Shown piece by piece: positions 22,491 to 27,415 of a DNA stretch of 27,415 bases. A program made the translations under genes and the position numbers. The notes below the pieces were generated by a model. The model saw only the letters and a list, made by a program, of their open reading frames with translations. It made no database searches and had not been told where the DNA came from. Position 1 is the stretch's first letter, and every line of letters begins with the position of its first letter. Source of the stretch: Flavobacterium sp. UBA807 (GTDB taxonomy: Bacteria; Bacteroidota; Bacteroidia; Flavobacteriales; Flavobacteriaceae); assembly GCA_002296885.1 (NCBI GenBank), contig DBIH01000064.1, positions 1 through 27,415 of the forward strand, read 5' to 3'.

Positions 22491-23135
22491 TTATTTAAAA
22501 TCAAACGAATATCCGCAAATTAAATTAAGGGAATTTGTATTGATTTTTCTATTACCTCCGCTAATGTTAGCCAGTCCAAGGTTTTCTCTTACTTCAATTG
22601 TTATTTCTTTGCTACCCTTTAGTTTAAATGTTTTTCCCAAACCAAAAACCAAACCATAATCCAACGATTTGTACTGGTCAGTCTGATCAAGTGTTGTGTT
22701 ATCGTAATCATTTGACAATTCCGATTTAAGCATGTAACTAACAAATATTCCACCATTTAAGAAGAAACTATCTCTGGGTCCAAAATCATACTTCGCTACA
22801 ATTGGAATTGTAATAAATTGATTTCGTAATGTAATCTTCATGTCACCTGCAAATCCGGGATCATCTGGGTTTTCAATGATTTGAGTATATAATTCCTGTG
22901 AGGCTGTTTTTCTATCGTAATTGATGGCCGCCATCAAAGCTAATTTGTCTTTAATTTTGTATTCAAGAGTAAGACCAGCCATAAAATCAAATCCGGCATC
23001 AAAAGATTTAATTGTTGAATTACCGCCATAACTAGAATAAGTTAACGCGCCATTTACACCATATCTAATTTTACCCTGAGCAAAGCCACCATTGCTTAAT
23101 AAAACAATTATAGCGATAGTAAATAATTTCTTCAT
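22491..23135 (-). CDS. Outer-membrane beta-barrel protein (PorT-like)
   Basis: A 214-residue exported protein starting MKKLFTIAIIVLLSNGGFAQ (signal peptide). An upstream ATG at 23147 would add MFNS and overlap ychF by 8 nt; the later start gives a better signal peptide. Barrel-type strands follow: KIRYGVNGALTYSSYGGN, FDFMAGLTLEYKIKDKLALMAAINYDR, TLRNQFITIPIVAKYDFG, FFLNGGIFVSYMLK, LDYGLVFGLGKTFKLK, and the final NLICGYSFDFK. It is of the same general type as the barrel at 5323-6000. The gene lies 4 nt past ychF and 148 nt upstream of parE. No specific function is known. Confidence 0.8.
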   Translation of the reverse strand: MKKLFTIAIIVLLSNGGFAQGKIRYGVNGALTYSSYGGNSTIKSFDAGFDFMAGLTLEYKIKDKLALMAAINYDRKTASQELYTQIIENPDDPGFAGDMKITLRNQFITIPIVAKYDFGPRDSFFLNGGIFVSYMLKSELSNDYDNTTLDQTDQYKSLDYGLVFGLGKTFKLKGSKEITIEVRENLGLANISGGNRKINTNSLNLICGYSFDFK

Positions 23136-23139
23136 GCTA

Positions 23140-24234
23140 TTAAACATTAAAACGGAAATGCATCACATCACCATCTTTCACGACATATTCTTTACCTTCT
23201 ACGCGTAGCTTCCCGGCTTCTTTCACTTTGGCTTCCGAACCAAAATTAGAATAATCATCATAAGCAATCACCTCGGCTCGGATAAATCCTTTTTCGAAAT
23301 CGGTGTGGATAACTCCCGCAGCTTTTGGAGCTGTGTCGCCAATGTTAATTGTCCATGCGCGGACTTCCTTAACCCCGGCAGTGAAATACGTCTGCAGCTT
23401 TAATAATTTGTATGCAGCCCGAATCAAAACAGATGAACCCGGTTCTTTCAAACCTAAATCTTCAAGAAACATCTGACGTTCTTCATACGTTTCTAATTCG
23501 GTGATATCGGCTTCTGTTCCGACAGCCAAAACGATAACTTCGGCGTTTTCATCTTTTACCAATTCACGCACCTGATCGACGTATTTATTTCCGGTTGCTG
23601 CTGAAGCTTCATCAACGTTACAGACATAAAGTACCGGTTTTGTAGTAATCAATTGGAAGTCGTCCATTAGTTCTTCTTCGTCCTGATTTTGTGGTATAAC
23701 AGTTCTCGCAGATTTTGCCTGAAGTAAAGCATCTTTGATTCTGTTTAAAAACGCCTGCTCCACCTGAGCTTCCTTGTTTCCGGTTTTGGCAGCACGATTT
23801 ACTTTTTCCAAACGTTTTTCAACCGTTTCCAAATCTTTTAACTGCAATTCGATATCAATAGTTTCCTTGTCGCGGATTGGATTTACATTTCCGTCAACGT
23901 GTACGATGTTGTCATTATCAAAACAACGCAAAACGTGAATAATTGCATTACATTCGCGAATATTCGCAAGGAATTGATTTCCCAGACCTTCACCTTTGCT
24001 CGCTCCTTTTACCAATCCGGCTATGTCAACAATATCAACTGTTGCCATCTGAACGCGTTCCGGTTTTACCAATTCTTCCAAACGGTTGATTCTTGGGTCA
24101 GGAACATTAACAACACCAATGTTTGGCTCGATAGTACAAAATGGGAAGTTTGCGCTTTGGGCTTTAGCATTCGATAAACAATTAAATAAGGTTGATTTTC
24201 CAACATTTGGCAATCCTACAATTCCTGCTTTCAT
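23140..24234 (-). CDS. ychF: Redox-regulated ribosome-binding ATPase of the YchF/Obg family
   Basis: A 364-residue cytosolic P-loop NTPase that binds ribosomes and, unlike most of its class, hydrolyses ATP. The P-loop is GLPNVGKST (7-15), Walker B/switch II is DIAGLVKGASKGEGLGNQF (70-88), and the nucleotide-base motif is NVDE (in CNVDEAS), the Glu-for-Lys/Asp change that explains ATP preference. The C-terminal about 280-364 is the TGS domain (AAGVIHTDFEKGFIRAEVIAYDD). Length is standard. A perfect promoter lies upstream (24260-24290). It is the first gene of a minus-strand run followed by the barrel gene and parE-parC. Confidence 0.95.
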   Translation of the reverse strand: MKAGIVGLPNVGKSTLFNCLSNAKAQSANFPFCTIEPNIGVVNVPDPRINRLEELVKPERVQMATVDIVDIAGLVKGASKGEGLGNQFLANIRECNAIIHVLRCFDNDNIVHVDGNVNPIRDKETIDIELQLKDLETVEKRLEKVNRAAKTGNKEAQVEQAFLNRIKDALLQAKSARTVIPQNQDEEELMDDFQLITTKPVLYVCNVDEASAATGNKYVDQVRELVKDENAEVIVLAVGTEADITELETYEERQMFLEDLGLKEPGSSVLIRAAYKLLKLQTYFTAGVKEVRAWTINIGDTAPKAAGVIHTDFEKGFIRAEVIAYDDYSNFGSEAKVKEAGKLRVEGKEYVVKDGDVMHFRFNV

Positions 24235-24259
24235 TACGATAGTTTATTTTAAAAATGTG

Positions 24260-24290
24260 CAAATATAACGCAATAAAATCAAGAAGCAAA
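24260..24290 (-). promoter_or_regulatory. Bacteroidota promoter of ychF
   Basis: On the minus strand, TTTG (24287-24290), a 19-nt spacer and TATATTTG (24260-24267) match the consensus exactly. The expected leader is about 20-25 nt. Confidence 0.7.
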
Positions 24291-24304
24291 AAGAGGTTTG
24301 ATGC

Positions 24305-25468
24305 TTATTCCCTAAATTCTAATTCGGCAATTATTTTCTGTTCTTCTTCGGTAGAAGTCAATCCGGAAACATCCCAGTAATTGGTTAAAATGAAGTTCTT
24401 TTTATTATATAAAGTCTTGTCTTTAAAAACCTCGTTGTCGTTATAAGTAAAACTCTTTTCACTGAAATTCGTTATGACGAAACTGTTTTTGACTTCGATA
24501 TCAGTAGTTTTCTTTTTTTCAATTTTTTCGAAACCGATTTCTTCTTTCGAGCCGATAAGATAATACCCAAAACCATCAATTCTGTACATACTTTTGAATA
24601 GTGACTTATAAATATTCTTAGAACCTACGGCCTTTTTGTCTTCAACATTAGCAAGAGTTGTTGGCGATACAACAGTGCTGACTTCCACAATTAATTTTTT
24701 CTTCCTGTCATAGAGAATTGTATAATCATCAAGCAGACCTTTCGCGTTTTCCAGAGGTGTTACAATCATTAAATTATAATCGGAGTTCGCTGAATAGGCT
24801 TTAATCAAAAAATCATATTGTTTTTTACTACTGGTATCCAAAAGCGGATCGAGGTATTTGAAGTTATAATAGTTTTCCATGATGTTGTTGAGGTTATAAC
24901 CCAAAGCTTCATCGCCTATCTCAGCATTTATCAAACCATAAGAACGGTTTTGCTCAACAAGAATATTGTTTTTAAAATTTTTCTCTTTACCATATATCTG
25001 AAAATTCAGAAGGCCATCATTGTAATAGGCATATTTTCCGTTAAGCTTTAAGAACTCTCGCGAGTAGACTTTCAGCCGTGCCGGTATCGTTAATTTTTTT
25101 GTGGAATTGTCAACTAATTCGATTAGTATTTTCTGAGGATGTTTCTTAGTGACAATGATTTCATCCAAGCCGTTTACGTTATTTTTCAGATAAAATACGT
25201 TTACTTTCTCTTTAAGCATCGACGACCTTATTTTGATCGAATTATAAGTTGAATGCGTTATCTGAATATTGGAAATTCCGTTTAGTGCAAAAGTCACTAA
25301 TCCGTCGGCATTGCTCAGTAAAGTCTGTTTTGTTTTTGCAACAAAAACTGTTACATCTTCTATGGGAAGGTTGGTGTCGACATCTTTTAATACGATCGAT
25401 TTCTCGATGCTTTGAGACAAAACAGAGAAGCCTGAAATCAAAAACAATATTAATATGCTCTTTTTCAT
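24305..25468 (-). CDS. Exported carboxypeptidase-regulatory-like domain protein
   Basis: A 387-residue exported protein: signal peptide MKKSILILFLISGFSVLSQ, then a CarbopepD_reg_2-like Ig fold (about 20-105) with VLKDVDTNLPIEDVTVFVAKTKQTLLSNADGLVTF and HSTYNSIKI, as seen at the N-terminus of TonB receptors, but no plug or barrel. The rest (about 110-387) is a domain I cannot name, rich in aromatic strands. In Bacteroidota such stand-alone proteins are often annotated only by the N-terminal domain. It is divergent from a TonB-dependent receptor and shares the 154-nt intergenic region; the functional link is inferred. No metallopeptidase motif is present. Confidence 0.75.
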   Translation of the reverse strand: MKKSILILFLISGFSVLSQSIEKSIVLKDVDTNLPIEDVTVFVAKTKQTLLSNADGLVTFALNGISNIQITHSTYNSIKIRSSMLKEKVNVFYLKNNVNGLDEIIVTKKHPQKILIELVDNSTKKLTIPARLKVYSREFLKLNGKYAYYNDGLLNFQIYGKEKNFKNNILVEQNRSYGLINAEIGDEALGYNLNNIMENYYNFKYLDPLLDTSSKKQYDFLIKAYSANSDYNLMIVTPLENAKGLLDDYTILYDRKKKLIVEVSTVVSPTTLANVEDKKAVGSKNIYKSLFKSMYRIDGFGYYLIGSKEEIGFEKIEKKKTTDIEVKNSFVITNFSEKSFTYNDNEVFKDKTLYNKKNFILTNYWDVSGLTSTEEEQKIIAELEFRE

Positions 25469-25487
25469 AAACTGATTTGGGTCAAAA

Positions 25488-25520
25488 CAAATTTAGAAAA
25501 AAAGTTTAAACTTCAACAAA
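25488..25520 (-). promoter_or_regulatory. Bacteroidota promoter of the carboxypeptidase-regulatory-like gene
   Basis: On the minus strand TTTG (25517-25520), a 21-nt spacer and TAAATTTG (25488-25495) match the consensus. It gives a leader of about 15-17 nt before the ATG (25468). Confidence 0.6.
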
Positions 25521-25622
25521 AATCTGTGATTGTTCGTTAAATTGTTGAAAGCATTTGTCAAAATATGTTAAAATGTTATCTAAAAAACATTAAATTGCAA
25601 TACTAATTCTAACCAAATTTTT

Positions 25623-27415
25623 ATGAGAAAAATTACTTTATTGTTATTGACTGTCCCGTTTTCCGCAGTTTTAGCTCAAAACGAACCCAAGAAAACCAAC
25701 GCCGACAGTACAAAAGTCCAGGAACTGCAGGAAGTACAGATTGTAGGTTCCAGAAACTCCAAACGAACGGTTTTAAATTCAGCCGTGCCCATTGACATTA
25801 TTGATGTAAAAAGCGTCACAACTCAAAGCGGTAAAATTGAAATCAATGAATTACTTCAATACTTAGCACCTTCTTTTAATGCCAACAAACAATCAGGTTC
25901 TGATGGTGCCGATCATGTTGACCCGGCTACACTCAGAGGAATGGGACCTGACCAAACATTGGTTTTGATTAATGGAAAAAGAAGGCATCAGTCTTCATTA
26001 GTCAACTTATTCGGAACCCGTGGTCGTGGAAATACAGGAACCGATTTAAATTCAATTCCGGCAAGTGCTATCAAACGAATTGAAATCCTTCGTGATGGTG
26101 CAGCAGCACAGTATGGTTCTGATGCGATTGCCGGCGTGATCAATATCGTGCTTAATGACAATGTTAACGAATTGAACGCTTCCGTTACAACAGGCGCTTA
26201 TCTTAATGATGCTCAGGGTGATTTCCTTCCGGGAACTCCGAATACGCCGGGATATGAACTTGATCAGAATGGAAACGGAAACTCCTACGGAAAAGACCAT
26301 AAATATGATGGCTTTTCGGTAAAGGCAGGAGCTAATTATGGTGCTAAAATTGGAAAAAACGGAGGGTTTGTAAATTTGACGGGGGAATATTTGACAAAAG
26401 ATAAGACGTTACGTCCTGGTTTTGATTTCAGAAAAGGTTTTGGAGAAGCCTCAATTAAAAGCTACAATTTGATGGCAAATTTTGAACTCCCACTTTCAAA
26501 AAATGCTGAGTTATATGCTTTTGGCGGAAGAAACGACAGAAATACCGATGCTTATGCTTTTACCAGAAATGATGGCGAAAGGGTGGTAGAAGATATTTAT
26601 CCTGGTGGATACACTCCTCGAATTACATCAAAAATTGTTGACAATTCGCTTACAGTGGGTATCAAAGGAACAACAAAAAATGGCTGGAAAATCGATTACA
26701 GCAATGCTTTTGGCCAGAATAAATTCGACTATAGGATAAAGGGAACTATCAATGCGAGTTTGGAAGATGCCTCTCCAACTTCTTTCGATGCTGGAGGATT
26801 TAGTCTAACCCAATATACCAGTAATATCGATTTTTCAAGAAACTTTAAATCAGTATTAAATGGTTTAAACTTTGCTTTTGGAACCGAGGGTCGTATCGAA
26901 AAATACAAAATTACTGCCGGAGAAGAAGGTTCTTATGCTACTTATGACACAAATGGAGTTCCGATTACAGACCCTACGACACAGTTTGCACCTATCGATC
27001 CTATCTCAGGGAATCCAAGACCAGGCGGTTCGCAAGGTTTTCCTGGTTTTAGTCCTGCTAACGAAGTTGATAAGCAAAGAACTAATATTGGTATTTATGC
27101 GGATACTGAGCTTGACGTATCTGATGAATTCTTGTTAGGAACAGCACTTCGTTATGAGCACTACAGTGACTTTGGAAATACATTAAACCTTAAAATGTCA
27201 TATAAATTTAAAATGTGTGATCATCTAAGTCTGAGAGGTTCATTCAGTACCGGATTCAGGGCGCCATCATTGGCTCAGATTTATTTCAATACCAGCTTTA
27301 CTAACTTTAACGCCAGCGGTGCTTCAGAAGTTTTATTGGCAGCCAACGGAAGTGCGGTAACGCAGGGGTTTGGAATTGATAAATTGAGAGAAGAGAAATC
27401 AAGAAACGGTTCAGT
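25623..27415 (+). CDS. TonB-dependent outer-membrane receptor, 3' end beyond window
   Basis: An open frame of 597 codons from ATG 25623 to the window edge, with no stop. The signal peptide is MRKITLLLLTVPFSAVLAQ. A TonB-box-like stretch follows (VQELQEVQIVGSR), then the plug domain (about 55-180): NELLQYLAPSFNANKQSG, DPATLRGMGPDQTLVLINGKRRH and SAIKRIEILRDGAAAQYGSDAIAGVINIV. From about 190 on, amphipathic barrel strands of a TBDT (GGFVNLTGEYLTKDKTLRPG, YAFGGRNDRNTDAYAF, LSLRGSFSTGFRAPSLAQIYFN). No CarbopepD or SusC-type N-terminal extension is present, so it is a classical receptor, perhaps for an iron chelate or other substrate; ligand unknown. Partial at the 3' end only because of the window edge. 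Confidence 0.9.
   Translation, partial: MRKITLLLLTVPFSAVLAQNEPKKTNADSTKVQELQEVQIVGSRNSKRTVLNSAVPIDIIDVKSVTTQSGKIEINELLQYLAPSFNANKQSGSDGADHVDPATLRGMGPDQTLVLINGKRRHQSSLVNLFGTRGRGNTGTDLNSIPASAIKRIEILRDGAAAQYGSDAIAGVINIVLNDNVNELNASVTTGAYLNDAQGDFLPGTPNTPGYELDQNGNGNSYGKDHKYDGFSVKAGANYGAKIGKNGGFVNLTGEYLTKDKTLRPGFDFRKGFGEASIKSYNLMANFELPLSKNAELYAFGGRNDRNTDAYAFTRNDGERVVEDIYPGGYTPRITSKIVDNSLTVGIKGTTKNGWKIDYSNAFGQNKFDYRIKGTINASLEDASPTSFDAGGFSLTQYTSNIDFSRNFKSVLNGLNFAFGTEGRIEKYKITAGEEGSYATYDTNGVPITDPTTQFAPIDPISGNPRPGGSQGFPGFSPANEVDKQRTNIGIYADTELDVSDEFLLGTALRYEHYSDFGNTLNLKMSYKFKMCDHLSLRGSFSTGFRAPSLAQIYFNTSFTNFNASGASEVLLAANGSAVTQGFGIDKLREEKSRNGS

Noticed and set aside
26872-27138. Plus-strand ORF of 88 codons inside the TonB receptor
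   Set aside because: It is a shifted-frame shadow; the receptor frame is open throughout.
1-27415. tRNA, rRNA, phage or transposase genes
   Set aside because: None of the clear coding frames carries integrase, transposase or phage motifs, and no cloverleaf or rRNA sequence was recognised in the gaps.

Overview
This AT-rich window looks like a chromosomal segment from a member of Flavobacteriaceae, most likely Flavobacterium or a close relative. The evidence is the set of Bacteroidota-specific families (DUF6452, DUF6048 and DUF6095 proteins, a THUMP-type RNA methyltransferase, topoisomerase IV encoded parE-parC), many secreted proteins with short 'MKK...FAQ' or 'SQ' signal peptides, and repeated matches to the Bacteroidota promoter (TTTG, about 19-22 nt, TAnnTTTG). 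No phage, transposase, tRNA, rRNA or CRISPR was found. No gap between genes exceeds 300 bases.

Layout. Positions 1-6000 are all on the minus strand: ornithine aminotransferase, a DUF1003 membrane protein, an OsmC-type peroxidase, a DUF1697 protein, a secreted NodB-like polysaccharide deacetylase, a small exported protein and an outer-membrane beta-barrel protein. The deacetylase and the small protein next to it are separated and bounded by related 26-27 bp repeats, which resembles a cassette. Positions 6100-8900 (plus) hold rlmD, a DUF6452 lipoprotein and a DUF6048 protein, the last two overlapping. A small membrane protein (minus), a thioredoxin-fold lipid/thiol-type exported protein and a TPR protein follow (8880-11307). 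A THUMP methyltransferase gene (minus) is divergent from a long plus-strand run at 12588-17566: methyltransferase, ZIP metal transporter, murQ, a membrane protein, DUF6095, a DinB-like protein, a lipoprotein and a TerC protein. That run ends in a strong bidirectional terminator.

Positions 17750-24234 are again minus: ychF, an outer-membrane barrel gene, parE and parC. The 3' end of parC is followed by a six-copy 22-23 bp tandem repeat before the shared terminator. The right end has a carboxypeptidase-regulatory-like exported protein divergent from a TonB-dependent receptor that runs off the window.

Most of the window is ordinary core and housekeeping content. The signals that genes do not explain are: (1) a structured palindromic element at 16211-16306 that resembles a recurrent flavobacterial RNA-like repeat and carries a second REP-like sequence in its loop; (2) the cassette-like repeats around the deacetylase gene; (3) the tandem array in the presumed parE-parC 3' UTR; (4) promoters placed so that rlmD would be nearly leaderless, and back-to-back divergent -7 boxes at 12541-12558.
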